Source of the DNA: Bacteroidia bacterium
GTDB lineage: Bacteria; Bacteroidota; Bacteroidia; J057
DNA length: 64,000 nucleotides
Assembly (NCBI GenBank): GCA_033391075.1
Contig: JAWPMV010000001.1
Coordinates: 4,340,001 to 4,404,000 of the forward strand
Reading direction: 5' to 3'
Positions 43,428 to 53,337 of the stretch are shown in pieces. The first letter of the stretch is position 1, and each line of letters begins with the position of its first letter. The notes beneath the pieces were generated by a model that was not told where the DNA came from, searched no databases, and worked only from the letters and a program-made list of their open reading frames with translations. The translations under genes and the position numbers were made by a program.

Positions 43428-44405
43428 ATGACAAAAGAGACTTTTATTGCTCAAATAAATCACTATACATCCTCCGGCATTCCCTATCTCTTTTTGATAG
43501 ATTTTGAGATGGAATCCTTTTTCCTCTGCAAGCTGGATGAATGTGCAAAAAAGGGAGTTTATTTTGAGGTAAAAAGCAAAGACAATCTGGGACAATGGAA
43601 GCAAGACCAACATAGCAGGGTTGATATCCTGAAAACCCAAGCAATAAGCCCAGAAAAATACCACAAAGCCTTCCATTATGTGAGAGATAACATCCGTCAG
43701 GGTAACTCCTTTCTCACCAATCTAACTTTCCCAACTTCACTTGAGCTGTCGGTAGACTTGCGAGAAACTTTTCTGGCCAGTCAGGCACCGTATAAATTGC
43801 TCTTCAAGGACCGATTTGTCCTCTTTTCTCCTGAATGTTTCATCAGGATTAAGCATGGACATATCTATTCCTATCCCATGAAAGGGACCATAGATGCCTC
43901 TCTGCCCGATGCAGCAGAATCTATCCTGAATAATGATAAGGAATCCTGGGAGCACAATACCATTGTCGATCTGATTAGAAATGATCTGTCTATGATCTCT
44001 TCTCAGGTTAAGGTGCTGCGGTTCCGATATCTTGACTATATCAAAACCAATCAAAAGGATCTTATTCAAGTAAGTTCCGAAATAAGAGGGACCCTGCCTT
44101 ATATGTGGCAGTCCCGAATTGGAGATATGCTCATGCGCATTCTTCCTGCCGGTTCTATAAGTGGAGCACCCAAGAAGAAAACGCTTGAAATCATCCAATC
44201 TGCCGAGCAGGGAAAAAGAGGTTGGTACACTGGGGTCTTTGGCATATTTGACGGAAAGGAACTCGACAGTGCAGTCAACATCCGTTACATTGAGCAAGAT
44301 GAAAATGGCCTTCAATTTAGAAGTGGAGGAGGAATCACTGCCTACAGTGATGCAGATGCTGAGTATCGTGAACTTTTGGACAAAGTCTATGTACCCGCTA
44401 TTTGA
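43428..44405 (+). CDS. pabB: Aminodeoxychorismate synthase component I
   Basis: A 325-aa chorismate-binding enzyme that aminates chorismate to 4-amino-4-deoxychorismate for folate synthesis. The core motifs are present: YPMKGTIDAS (about 148-157), HNTIVDLIRNDLSMIS (about 176-191), ILPAGSISGAPKKKTLEII (about 240-258) and the final RSGGGITAYSDADAEYRE. The PIKGT-like lysine (K151) suits amino transfer by PabB-type enzymes. It lacks the extended N-terminal domain of E. coli PabB (453 aa), as usual in Bacteroidota. The glutaminase partner PabA is not in the window. The stop codon overlaps the pabC start by 17 nt. Confidence 0.93.
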   Translation: MTKETFIAQINHYTSSGIPYLFLIDFEMESFFLCKLDECAKKGVYFEVKSKDNLGQWKQDQHSRVDILKTQAISPEKYHKAFHYVRDNIRQGNSFLTNLTFPTSLELSVDLRETFLASQAPYKLLFKDRFVLFSPECFIRIKHGHIYSYPMKGTIDASLPDAAESILNNDKESWEHNTIVDLIRNDLSMISSQVKVLRFRYLDYIKTNQKDLIQVSSEIRGTLPYMWQSRIGDMLMRILPAGSISGAPKKKTLEIIQSAEQGKRGWYTGVFGIFDGKELDSAVNIRYIEQDENGLQFRSGGGITAYSDADAEYRELLDKVYVPAI

Positions 44406-44985
44406 AAGCATTAAAATAGAAGCAGGCAAAGCTCCCTATTTGAGCTGGCACCAGGAAAGGGTCAATTGCTCCTATCCTCAATTATTTGGAGCACAAAATC
44501 CTTTCGAGCTGGAAAAACTGATAAGAATCCCTGCGGCTGTCAAGGAAGGTTTATTTAAGGCCCGTTTTGTCTATGATGAAAAAGAGTATTACTGGGAGTT
44601 TCACCCCTATTCCCCTAAAAAAATCCATAGCCTAAAAACAGTAGAAGCCAATACCCTGGAATATTCCCTGAAATACCAGGAAAGAACAGCACTTAAGAAC
44701 CTTCTCATTGATACAAAAGAAGGAGAAGAAATCATTATTCTAAAGGGAGGATTCGTAACCGACAGCTCTTACAGCAATCTCATTTTTCGTTCGGGGGAAA
44801 GCTGGTATACCTCTGATACTCCTCTGCTGGAAGGTACCTGTAGAGCGAGACTATTAGCTGAGAGAAAAATAGAAAGTGTTAGCATTCGAAAAGAAGACCT
44901 TGGTCAATTCGAAGCGGCCAAACTCATCAATGCCATGCTGGATATGAGCGAGACAAAAGAAATCGCCCTTTCTTTAATGGCCTAA
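44389..44985 (+). CDS. pabC: Aminodeoxychorismate lyase-like class IV aminotransferase fold enzyme
   Basis: I use the ATG at 44389 (198 aa), which overlaps pabB by 17 nt; the frame stays open further upstream but that part lies inside pabB. The protein looks like a compact PLP enzyme of class IV: ERVNCSYPQLFG (about 20-31), LKYQERTALKNLL with the probable PLP Lys (about 93-105), and GGFVTDSSYSNLIF (about 120-133). Its partner position behind pabB suggests release of p-aminobenzoate and pyruvate from aminodeoxychorismate. It is shorter than E. coli PabC (269 aa). The stop codon overlaps that of the convergent gene at 44982. Confidence 0.87.
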   Translation: MYPLFESIKIEAGKAPYLSWHQERVNCSYPQLFGAQNPFELEKLIRIPAAVKEGLFKARFVYDEKEYYWEFHPYSPKKIHSLKTVEANTLEYSLKYQERTALKNLLIDTKEGEEIIILKGGFVTDSSYSNLIFRSGESWYTSDTPLLEGTCRARLLAERKIESVSIRKEDLGQFEAAKLINAMLDMSETKEIALSLMA

Positions 44986-46049
44986 GGAATATCTATACTC
45001 CCCCAGGCATCATCCGAAAGACTTCCCATATAAATTTTATCTCCAAACTGATGCACACTTGTAATAGGTGCGAGGATTCCTTGGGTGTCTTGCAGATTAT
45101 GAAGGAGGTTAGCTTCCGTATCAAAGGCCATTACCATACTATATCGCTCCACTGCGGGCTGCATAAATTCCGGTAGGCGCCATACTACTTTTCTGAGAAA
45201 AGGATTGGGCATGATAGCATCCATTTCAGGTTTGCGCGGATTAGGAAAAGCTACCCAAAAGATATCCTCGCCATTAAAACTCAGATTATCAGGAAAGCCA
45301 GGAAGATTGTCAATAAAAACATCATGCTGCCCGGCCTTGGGACCTTTCAACCAATATCTCACGATCTGATAAGCTGCTGTTTCATTTACCAACAAATAAG
45401 ACTCATCCTTATTCAATGCGATACCATTTGCAAAGTGAAGGCTATCCAGCAATAAAGTGGTTTCTTTGGTCTGGGTATCATAGCTAAATAGTCTTCCCCA
45501 GGGACCATGCTCCATCAAATCCTCCCGAAAACCATGCAGCGCAAATTTAGAACTGGCATCTGAGAAATAAATCTTGCCATCAGAGCCTATATCCAAATCA
45601 TCCACAAGTTCCAGCTTTTCCCCCTTATAGCTATCCGTAAGTACTTCAATTTTTCCATCAGGAGAAATCGAAAGCAATCCCCGCGGAGCATCTGCTACGA
45701 TAAGATTACCCAGGCTATCAAATTGCATCCCCAGCGGTCTTCCCCCTGTGTTCACAAATTCTTCCACCCGGGACTGATCCGGACTAAAACGAATGATTTT
45801 TCCATTGGTCAAACCGGTATAGACATTGCCCAGGCTATCGATGGCCAGATCTTCAGGGCCTTCGCCAAATTCACTTACCACATGTCGATCCATGGCATTG
45901 AGCTTATCATTCTTTTGAAAGGGGCCTTCCTCAAGGGAAGGAGCCTCCGGGGGATGCCATACAACCGGGTCTATATCCACCGGCCAAAAGCAGAGGTAAG
46001 CAATCAATAAAGCCAATCCAACGAAAAGGGAGCGTAGCAGTAGTTTCAT
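44982..46049 (-). CDS. SMP-30/strictosidine-synthase-like beta-propeller protein, membrane-anchored
   Basis: A 355-aa protein with an N-terminal hydrophobic anchor (residues 4-22, LLRSLFVGLALLIAYLCFW) and a six-bladed propeller. Landmarks are GPEDLAIDSLGNVYTGLTNG (about 64-83), RPLGMQFDSLGNLIVADA (about 104-121), VDDLDIGSDGKIYFSDAS (about 149-166) and the family motif FANGIALNKDES (about 207-218). Relatives include SMP-30 lactonases, strictosidine synthase and the animal protein APMAP. The activity is probably a lactonase or arylesterase, but the true substrate is unknown. It is convergent with pabC, the stop codons overlapping by 4 nt. Confidence 0.88.
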   Translation of the reverse strand: MKLLLRSLFVGLALLIAYLCFWPVDIDPVVWHPPEAPSLEEGPFQKNDKLNAMDRHVVSEFGEGPEDLAIDSLGNVYTGLTNGKIIRFSPDQSRVEEFVNTGGRPLGMQFDSLGNLIVADAPRGLLSISPDGKIEVLTDSYKGEKLELVDDLDIGSDGKIYFSDASSKFALHGFREDLMEHGPWGRLFSYDTQTKETTLLLDSLHFANGIALNKDESYLLVNETAAYQIVRYWLKGPKAGQHDVFIDNLPGFPDNLSFNGEDIFWVAFPNPRKPEMDAIMPNPFLRKVVWRLPEFMQPAVERYSMVMAFDTEANLLHNLQDTQGILAPITSVHQFGDKIYMGSLSDDAWGSIDIP

Positions 46050-46075
46050 AATCCTTATTTAAAAAGGCAAACTAC

Positions 46076-46627
46076 TCAATCCTCTGCATCCCGCAAAAAT
46101 TCTTCTATGGGTTTATCCTGAATATATAGTTGTTCAATCACTGCCATGCCTTCTTTGATGCGTACATCCACAAATACCTCCTCTTTCCCCCACTCAGAAA
46201 ACTTCCGAACAGCCTCTTCAGCTTTGGGAGCCATTTCCTCATTCATATAATACTCATCAAAGGGATAGGAAAATCCCACTTCCTTATCGGTAATGTAGTT
46301 TATTTCAACCCGTAGATAGTTCCCATTTTCAGGAGCCCGCGGAAAAATCTCCTGAGGTACAGACAAGCCCGTTGAATCTTTGCCGAGGCTTATAAAAGCA
46401 GAGGTTCCGTACTCAAAGACTTCAAGTCCATTTTCATAAGGCAATTGGGGATTCTCATATTGGAGAAATACATAACGCCCTTTAAATGGATTGTAGGGAT
46501 CTATGGGCCGGGGTTGAAAGCGATGGAGCTCTCCTTCGCTCAGGACTGATTCGTAGCCAGAGATCATTTGCAAGGGAAAGCCTGCATAGAGGATCATGGT
46601 CAGAATGAATGCGATATTTCTATACAT
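46076..46627 (-). CDS. GDYXXLXY-motif membrane-associated protein
   Basis: A 183-aa protein with a hydrophobic N-terminus (residues 3-20, signal or anchor) and the motif F-K-G-R-Y-V-F-L-Q-Y (about 48-57), the GDYXXLXY-type signature. The rest is a small beta-rich extracytoplasmic domain. The gene follows a DUF2157 membrane protein gene, the usual partner of this family; the two probably form a complex. Function is unknown in all cases I know. Repeat copy G fills the gap between the two genes. Confidence 0.85.
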   Translation of the reverse strand: MYRNIAFILTMILYAGFPLQMISGYESVLSEGELHRFQPRPIDPYNPFKGRYVFLQYENPQLPYENGLEVFEYGTSAFISLGKDSTGLSVPQEIFPRAPENGNYLRVEINYITDKEVGFSYPFDEYYMNEEMAPKAEEAVRKFSEWGKEEVFVDVRIKEGMAVIEQLYIQDKPIEEFLRDAED

Positions 46628-46644
46628 TGTCTTATGTTTTAGAA

Positions 46645-46724
46645 GTGTTCTCGTATTCTGGTGTTCATGTGTTCTGGAAAATCAATTCAAACTAGAACAC
46701 TTGAACACCAGAACCCCTGAACAC
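46645..46724. repeat. GTGTT/AACAC octamer inverted repeat, copy G (best-preserved)
   Basis: The cleanest copy. Left units in 8-bp register start at 46645, 46653, 46661 and 46669. Right AACAC units (one with a CCC variant) start at 46696, 46704, 46712 and 46720. The arms pair over about 32 bp with only about seven mismatches, around a loop of about 18 nt. The last unit ends at the DUF2157 stop codon. Confidence 0.85.
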
Positions 46725-48038
46725 TTATTTCTTTTTCTTCATCAAATAAATATTCACGCCAAAGAAGGCAGAGCCAATGAGCAGAAAGGCGATACCTTTC
46801 ACCAGGAAGCTAAAGTCGGGATCGAAAAACCTCATGACAAAGAGGGAGGACATGATAAACATCCCTGCATTGACCAATCCCAATCTTTCTTTAATGATCC
46901 CTTCTCTTAAATAATAGGCACCAAAGGCCAGAAGGAATACATTAAAAAGAACCATAAAGATTTTGGGGGGAAGGGTATCCGTACTTCCTAAGAGCAGGTA
47001 AGAGATCACCAATACCGGAAAACCCACAATGAAGTAATTCAACCAGTTATTCTTTCTGAGGTGATAAACGAGTAGGCCTCCCATTCCTGCCAGGGCACTC
47101 ATGAATACACCTATATTCGTCCATGAAGCCCAGGAAGCGTATTTCTTACCTCCCAGTATTTCCGCCCATTCCAGATCAAAATCAATGGATTCAAATGAGA
47201 AGAACATGGCCATCACATAAGTCCCGATAATTGCAATAGACTGAAAAGGTCTTTGCCAGGGGTATTCTTCTTTGCCATAGAATTTTCTTCCGATAAGATA
47301 TAGCAGGCCAAATACCATGGCATAAGCAATGATGCCCCCACTTTCTACCCGCCATTCTGGTACTCGCATTATAGAGAATAAAAGAGAAATCCCAAGTGCC
47401 CATCCCAATTGATTGGCACGTATTCTACGATCCGGATGTGAAATATTCATCCAAAGGTGAGGAATTGCAGCTCCCAATAAGAGCCAGTACCTTACAATAT
47501 GGCTGCTACTTTCCGGTACATGAAAGGTCCAGGAACTGATTCCTGCCAGGAACATCATCGTAACCAAAGTAGAATTTCTCAAATACATAAGTGGGATACT
47601 CAATAGCATCCATATCCAGAGAAATTCTTCCATACTGCCGGCTATATTATAGGTTTGGCTGATGAGGGCTATGGAAGAAGCCAGCATCAACATCAAAAAG
47701 CCAGAGGTACTTTCTATCCAGGCCACAGAATCCTTCTTCTTGAAATAGGCATAGGCATAAAAGCCCTGGGCGATCAATAAAGGTGCGACACTCAGGAAAG
47801 CCCGAAGCCCCCTTCCAAAGTTGTCCCAATTATAGGCGAAAATTGAGATGATCCCTGCTCCGATTAGCAAGGCTCCCAGTATTCCCGTAATAATGAAAAT
47901 TGGATTGTTTCCCTTTTGCATAGCCAGAGGCTGATAATGTGCCTCCAGCTTTTGGGCCGACTCCTGATTCAGGACTTTTTCATGTAAAAGTCCCGGCAAT
48001 TCAGCAAGCAGCCATCGTGCATGTTTCGAATTTGACAT
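46725..48038 (-). CDS. DUF2157 polytopic membrane protein
   Basis: A 437-aa protein. The N-terminal cytoplasmic part (about 1-45) has the family start (LLAELPGLLHEKVLNQESAQKL), followed by about twelve hydrophobic segments from residue 46 on (IFIITGILGALLIGAGIISI first). It ends in a short basic tail (YLMKKKK). DUF2157 proteins have no assigned activity. Co-occurrence with a GDYXXLXY protein, as here, is common and suggests one system. Start and length are normal. Confidence 0.88.
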   Translation of the reverse strand: MSNSKHARWLLAELPGLLHEKVLNQESAQKLEAHYQPLAMQKGNNPIFIITGILGALLIGAGIISIFAYNWDNFGRGLRAFLSVAPLLIAQGFYAYAYFKKKDSVAWIESTSGFLMLMLASSIALISQTYNIAGSMEEFLWIWMLLSIPLMYLRNSTLVTMMFLAGISSWTFHVPESSSHIVRYWLLLGAAIPHLWMNISHPDRRIRANQLGWALGISLLFSIMRVPEWRVESGGIIAYAMVFGLLYLIGRKFYGKEEYPWQRPFQSIAIIGTYVMAMFFSFESIDFDLEWAEILGGKKYASWASWTNIGVFMSALAGMGGLLVYHLRKNNWLNYFIVGFPVLVISYLLLGSTDTLPPKIFMVLFNVFLLAFGAYYLREGIIKERLGLVNAGMFIMSSLFVMRFFDPDFSFLVKGIAFLLIGSAFFGVNIYLMKKKK

Positions 48039-48159
48039 GGGGATAATATTAAGTCATAAGCCCCCTTAAAAAGAAAGGCCTTTTGGGCAAGTGAACGCAA
48101 ACACAGCACCCAGGTTTAGGAATTTAAGATAAAAAAAGGACTTTTGAATATGACTATAA

Positions 48160-50427
48160 TCAGTCTTTCATGACCCAGCGGATCAAAACAGGGAGCAAAA
48201 ACAGATCTGCCAGCATAGCAAATAGGATGGTCAAAGCCGTAAATAATCCCGTACTAAAGGTCCCTCCAAAATCGGAAAAGAGTAAAAGGATGAATCCCCC
48301 ACAAAGGACAAAAGAGGTCAATAACATAGCTTTCCCCGTACCTTGCAAGGTGTGCATAATGGCCGTTTCCAAATCATGGCCCAAGCTTCTTTCGAGGCGG
48401 TAACGAGACAGGAAATGAATGGTGTCATCAACGGCTATTCCGAAGGCAATCACGAAGACAAGAGCCGTGGAAGCTGTTAAGGTAATACCAACTAAGCCCA
48501 TCAAGCCTCCCGTCAGAATGAGAGGTACAACATTGGGGATCATGCTGATGAAAAGCATCTTCCAGGAACGAAAGAGAAAGCCCATGATAAAGCCAATTGC
48601 AATGAAAGCCAGACCTAATCCCCAAAGCAGGCTGGAACGGATATAGTTGAGGTTATGCTCCGTGAGGAAGGCATGTCCGGTTATTTTGTAGGAATAAAGG
48701 CTTGTATCTGTTTCTGTAGCAATGAAATCATTCAGTTTTTGATTGAGTTCCTCAAATTTGTAAGTCCCCATATCTGCTGTTCGTGAACTCATCCTCGCAA
48801 AGCGACCATCGGGAGTCATCACTTTATTCAATAAAGCCTCGCCTCCATTCAGTTGAGCCATGCTCAGGTATTGGTCGATATCCGATTGCTTGCGAGGAAT
48901 CCGTCTATATCTATCTCGATTGAAGTGATAGACATAGTTTGCTTCAGAGACTAAGGAAACCGGAGATAGAAAGGGACTAAATTTAGCTTCCTCCTTCAGA
49001 AAGTTCTGAATCTTCTCCATTTGCACCAGCACTTCCCGATCACTCACCCGCAGGCTACTATCTTTGACTTCGATACCTAACTCAAACGGACGTAGGCCAT
49101 AGGCTTTTTCTTCAAAAAATTCCATAGACTTCCGTACCGGATCATTTTTTCCGATATCCTCAATCAAATAGGTATCCAGGGAAATGCGGAATATGAGTAG
49201 AATACTAGCAATGATGATAAAGAGGAAGCCACTAAAAACCAGCTTGTCTTTTTCTTTGGTAATGCGGTGAACCCAATTGAAGAACTTAATCCAGACCGGT
49301 TGATTTTCCAGAGAGGGTGCTTTAAGAAATTTATCAGCAGGAACGCCCAACATCAAATTGGGGAGAATAACTACTGATACTAAAAAAGTAAAGAGTACTC
49401 CCGCAGCAGCATACAAGCCAAATTCACGGATGGGAGGAATTCGAGATACATATAAAGAAGCAAATCCTATCGCCGTAGTAATACTAGTCAATAATATGGA
49501 GAGACCGATTTCCTTCAAGGAACTTTTCATCGCTTCCCACTTCCCTTTTCCCAAACGCAATTGAGCCAGGTATTGGGTATTCAGGTGAATAACATCTGAC
49601 ATCCCCACCACAAAAACTATAGGGATCAGAAGGTTATTGATGAGGTTGATCGTTTGTCCGGTCCAACCCATAAAGCCCAAAACCCACAATAGTCCGGTAA
49701 GAACGGCCAATTGAGGAATCAGTACCCCTATCCAATTTCTATAGGTCAGAAATAATACACTTACAATCAACAGAAAAGCCAAAGACAAAAACATCAATAA
49801 TTCTGTCCCGATCTTTTCGACATATTTGGTACGGATAAAAGGAATGCCACTTATGATGTATTCTAGACCAGAAGCATTAAGGGCATCTTCCAGTTGATAA
49901 CTCAATTCGTCTCTTGCCTCTGAATCAAAGATGGCAGCATCGATGAAATAGTATCCGCAAAGATAGTCCAGGTCGTGGGTGGCAAATATTCCCAGCATAC
50001 TGGAATCTTTCAGAATTCTTTCCCGGGATTCATCCAGGGATTCCTGGCTATCCCATTCTAACCAGGGCTGCTGACTAAACTGCAAAGCTTTTCTTTCTAC
50101 AAAAGAAAAGTTAGTTGCTGTAAGCATAGAATCGACCCCGGAATAGGTACCCATTTCCTCAAATAGTGCATGGGCTTTATCTACGAAGGCTTTCTCAAAT
50201 ACATGTCCAGAGGGACTTTTCAAAGAGATATAGACCATGTAATTCTGATCCTCTCCAAATCTTCCCTGATATTGGTTATAAAATATGTATTCCGGATCGT
50301 CTTTGGGATAGAAGCTTTCAAAACTAAAGCTGATCTGCAATTTACTCAGTCCCCAGGTCAGGAAGAGAGTGAGGAGTAATATGATCCCAAATATGAGTTT
50401 TCTACGCTTTAGTAAAGATTCTATCAT
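48160..50427 (-). CDS. RND/MMPL-family exporter
   Basis: A 755-aa polytopic inner-membrane protein of the RND superfamily (MMPL branch). A first membrane helix (about 11-28) is followed by a periplasmic domain (about 35-205). Then comes a bundle of five helices with VVGMSDVIHLNTQYLAQLRLG (about 272-292), a second large periplasmic domain (about 435-600) and a second bundle with AFGIAVDDTIHFLSRYRLE (about 663-681). The Asp-rich GxxxDD/GMSD motif in each bundle fits proton coupling. MMPL proteins export lipids, hopanoids or other hydrophobic molecules; no partner adaptor or outer-membrane gene is adjacent. Substrate unknown. Confidence 0.9.
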   Translation of the reverse strand: MIESLLKRRKLIFGIILLLTLFLTWGLSKLQISFSFESFYPKDDPEYIFYNQYQGRFGEDQNYMVYISLKSPSGHVFEKAFVDKAHALFEEMGTYSGVDSMLTATNFSFVERKALQFSQQPWLEWDSQESLDESRERILKDSSMLGIFATHDLDYLCGYYFIDAAIFDSEARDELSYQLEDALNASGLEYIISGIPFIRTKYVEKIGTELLMFLSLAFLLIVSVLFLTYRNWIGVLIPQLAVLTGLLWVLGFMGWTGQTINLINNLLIPIVFVVGMSDVIHLNTQYLAQLRLGKGKWEAMKSSLKEIGLSILLTSITTAIGFASLYVSRIPPIREFGLYAAAGVLFTFLVSVVILPNLMLGVPADKFLKAPSLENQPVWIKFFNWVHRITKEKDKLVFSGFLFIIIASILLIFRISLDTYLIEDIGKNDPVRKSMEFFEEKAYGLRPFELGIEVKDSSLRVSDREVLVQMEKIQNFLKEEAKFSPFLSPVSLVSEANYVYHFNRDRYRRIPRKQSDIDQYLSMAQLNGGEALLNKVMTPDGRFARMSSRTADMGTYKFEELNQKLNDFIATETDTSLYSYKITGHAFLTEHNLNYIRSSLLWGLGLAFIAIGFIMGFLFRSWKMLFISMIPNVVPLILTGGLMGLVGITLTASTALVFVIAFGIAVDDTIHFLSRYRLERSLGHDLETAIMHTLQGTGKAMLLTSFVLCGGFILLLFSDFGGTFSTGLFTALTILFAMLADLFLLPVLIRWVMKD

Positions 50428-50484
50428 GCAGCCAAATTCACGCTATCCTATTTGCCTCGGGCCTTGCCCTTTTCTATCTATATG

Positions 50485-53310
50485 CTAACTCTTTTGGAGC
50501 TTTTTTGGTTTTTTTGAACCGGCTAATTCTTTTTTAAGAAAACGTCCGGTATGGGAATCCGGATGATTGGCAACTTCTTCAGGACTGCCCTCAACCAAAA
50601 TCATTCCTCCCTTTGCTCCCCCCTCAGGACCCAGATCTATGATATGATCCGCAACTTTTATCACATCCAGGTTATGTTCGATCACTAGTACCGTATTTCC
50701 CCTGTCCACCAATTGATTTAATACGATCAACAACATCTCGATATCCTGAAAATGCAAACCGGTAGTCGGTTCATCCAGGATGTAGAAGGTATTTCCTGTA
50801 TCTTTTCTGGAAAGTTCAGCCGAAATTTTGATCCGTTGAGCCTCCCCTCCGGAGAGAGTGGTCGCAGGTTGTCCCAGCGTAAGGTAGCCCAATCCTACAT
50901 CTGCCAGGGTTTTCAGTTTACGTTTGATCCTGGGCATGGCATCAAAGAATTCGAGGGCATCAGAGATGCTGAGATTTAGCACATCCGAAATGGACTTCCC
51001 TTTAAAACGAACCTCCAGAGTTTCCCGATTGTAACGCCGCCCCTGACATTTAGGACAGGTAACATAGACATCCGGAAGGAAATTCATTTCTATGGTTTGC
51101 ATACCTCCGCCATGACACTCTTCACATCTACCGCCCTTTACATTGAAGGAAAAGCGGCCAATTTTATAGCCCCTGATCTTTGATTCAGGCAGGTTTGCAT
51201 AGAGTTCACGGATATAAGTGAATAAACCGGTATAGGTTGCCGGATTAGATCGAGGAGTTCGCCCAATAGCAGATTGATCTATACGTACAATTTTATTTAC
51301 ATAGTCCAGGCCTTCGAAAGACTCATAAGGCATGGGCTTCTTTTTGGAACGATAGAGATATTGACTGATGATAGGAAAGAGCGTCTCATTGATGAGGGTA
51401 GATTTTCCTGAACCAGAAACCCCACTTACGCAGATAAACACTCCCAGGGGCAATGTTAAATCTACAGATTTGAGGTTATTTCCTGTAGCTCCTTTGAGGA
51501 TCAATTGATTGGGCTGTGCCTCTCTTCTTTCTGTAGGCACTTCTATTTCTCGTCTCCCTGCCAGATAATCTGAGGTGGGACAATCGGATTTCAGGATTTG
51601 CTCCGGCGTACCCTGTGCTACTATTTCCCCTCCATACAATCCTGCTCCCGGACCAAAGTCTATAATATGATCTGAAGCCAGCATGGTATCTTTATCATGC
51701 TCTACTACCAACACCGAATTGCCCAAATCTCTCAATTCGAGCAAAGACTGTATCAATTTTTCATTATCTCTTTGATGCAAACCTATGCTAGGCTCGTCAA
51801 GGATGTATAATACATTGACCAATTGAGAACCAATCTGGGTTGCCAGACGAATTCGTTGAGCCTCCCCTCCTGAAAGGGATTTAGCCGGTCTGTCCAGGGC
51901 CAGATAATCCAGTCCCACTTGCATCAGGAAGCCAATTCTTTTGCGAAGTTCTTTGATCACTTCCTGACCGATTTGCACCTGTCTTTTACTCAGCCTGTCT
52001 TCCAGGCCTTCTATCCATCCTGCGAGGGAACCAATGTCCATGGAGGATAACTCATAGATATTGTGCTCTGCAATCTTGAAATAGAGACTCTCTTTCTTGA
52101 GTCGACTTCCACCACAGGTCGAACAGGTAGAAATTTTCATAAACTGTTCGGCCCAGGTCTTTATTTTTTCGGAATTGGAGCTATGGTACTGGTCATGAAC
52201 AAAGCTTCTGATCCCATCAAATCGGGTTCTGATCTTTTTGGCTGTGGCAGTGATTCTATCTCCTTTCAGGATAAACTCCACAGCTTCTAAAGGAATCTCA
52301 TTAAAGGGAGTTGCCAATGAGAAGCCGTATGCCTCCGCAATTTTTCTAAGCTGACGGAAAATCCAGATATCCCGGTATTCTCCCAGAGGTTCAACTGCAC
52401 CTCGATTGATTGACTTGCTGGGATCGGGAACCAATAAGCCATTGTCAACCTCAAATACCTGCCCCAGTCCATTACAGTTTGGGCAAGCTCCATAGGGAGA
52501 ATTGAAGGAGAAGCTATTCGGAGAGGGAATATCATAACTGATCCCTGATTCGGGATCCATGAGGTTTCGGCTGTACCAATAGGTTTCCTCAGTCTCGGCA
52601 TGAAGCAGAAGCACGATCCCTTCTCCGGTTTTCATCGCCTGGCGAACACTTTCCCCCAGACGATTACTGTCTTTGCCCACTCGCACCCTATCTACAACCA
52701 GCTCTATATCATGGATCTTGTAGCGATCCAACTGCATGCCTTTAACAATCTCCTGCACCTCTCCATCAACCCGAACCTTGCTAAAGCCATTTTTGGCCAG
52801 GTTTTGAAAAAGCTCCCGATAATGTCCTTTTCGGGACCGAATCAAGGGTGCCAGGATCAGCATTTTTTCATTTTTGAACTGATTTTCGATTGCATCGATT
52901 ACCTGCTCATCAGACATCTGCACCATTTTCTTCCCACTCTTATAGGAATAGGCATCTGCTGCTCTGGCAAAGAGCAGGCGAAAAAGGTCATAGATTTCTG
53001 TGACCGTACCTACAGTAGAACGGGGGTTTCGGGAGGTAGTCTTTTGTTCGATTGCGATGACCGGACTCAGGCCCTCAACCTTATCTACGTCCGGACTCTT
53101 CAGGTTCCCGAGAAATTGACGTGCATAGGCGGAAAAGCTCTCCAGGTATCGCCTTTGTCCTTCAGCATAAAGGGTATCAAAGGCAAGGGAACTTTTACCA
53201 GAACCACTCACACCCGTTATAACCACAAGCTTGTTGCGGGGGATGTTCAGGTCAATGTTTTTGAGATTATGCTCTCGGGCTCCGTAAACTTCAATTTGCG
53301 GCTCACTCAT
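50485..53310 (-). CDS. uvrA: Excinuclease ABC subunit A
   Basis: A 941-aa ATPase that finds bulky DNA lesions in nucleotide excision repair. Two ABC units are present: Walker [10 protein letters not shown] at 33-41 and GVSGSGKST in the second half (about 639-647); ABC signatures LSGGEAQRI in both halves. Zinc sites are visible as CPNCNG, CSTCGG, and CEECHGGG with CPKCQG. Length is standard. It ends 57 nt upstream of the RND exporter gene and follows the lytic transglycosylase gene by 27 nt, probably as one transcript. Confidence 0.98.
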   Translation of the reverse strand: MSEPQIEVYGAREHNLKNIDLNIPRNKLVVITGVSGSGKSSLAFDTLYAEGQRRYLESFSAYARQFLGNLKSPDVDKVEGLSPVIAIEQKTTSRNPRSTVGTVTEIYDLFRLLFARAADAYSYKSGKKMVQMSDEQVIDAIENQFKNEKMLILAPLIRSRKGHYRELFQNLAKNGFSKVRVDGEVQEIVKGMQLDRYKIHDIELVVDRVRVGKDSNRLGESVRQAMKTGEGIVLLLHAETEETYWYSRNLMDPESGISYDIPSPNSFSFNSPYGACPNCNGLGQVFEVDNGLLVPDPSKSINRGAVEPLGEYRDIWIFRQLRKIAEAYGFSLATPFNEIPLEAVEFILKGDRITATAKKIRTRFDGIRSFVHDQYHSSNSEKIKTWAEQFMKISTCSTCGGSRLKKESLYFKIAEHNIYELSSMDIGSLAGWIEGLEDRLSKRQVQIGQEVIKELRKRIGFLMQVGLDYLALDRPAKSLSGGEAQRIRLATQIGSQLVNVLYILDEPSIGLHQRDNEKLIQSLLELRDLGNSVLVVEHDKDTMLASDHIIDFGPGAGLYGGEIVAQGTPEQILKSDCPTSDYLAGRREIEVPTERREAQPNQLILKGATGNNLKSVDLTLPLGVFICVSGVSGSGKSTLINETLFPIISQYLYRSKKKPMPYESFEGLDYVNKIVRIDQSAIGRTPRSNPATYTGLFTYIRELYANLPESKIRGYKIGRFSFNVKGGRCEECHGGGMQTIEMNFLPDVYVTCPKCQGRRYNRETLEVRFKGKSISDVLNLSISDALEFFDAMPRIKRKLKTLADVGLGYLTLGQPATTLSGGEAQRIKISAELSRKDTGNTFYILDEPTTGLHFQDIEMLLIVLNQLVDRGNTVLVIEHNLDVIKVADHIIDLGPEGGAKGGMILVEGSPEEVANHPDSHTGRFLKKELAGSKKPKKLQKS

Positions 53311-53337
53311 TCCAGGAAAAGACTTTGCAGGCCCCTC

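Noticed and set aside
43737-44429. 230-codon minus-strand ORF opposite pabB
   Set aside because: pabB on the plus strand has all family motifs; the minus-strand translation has none.
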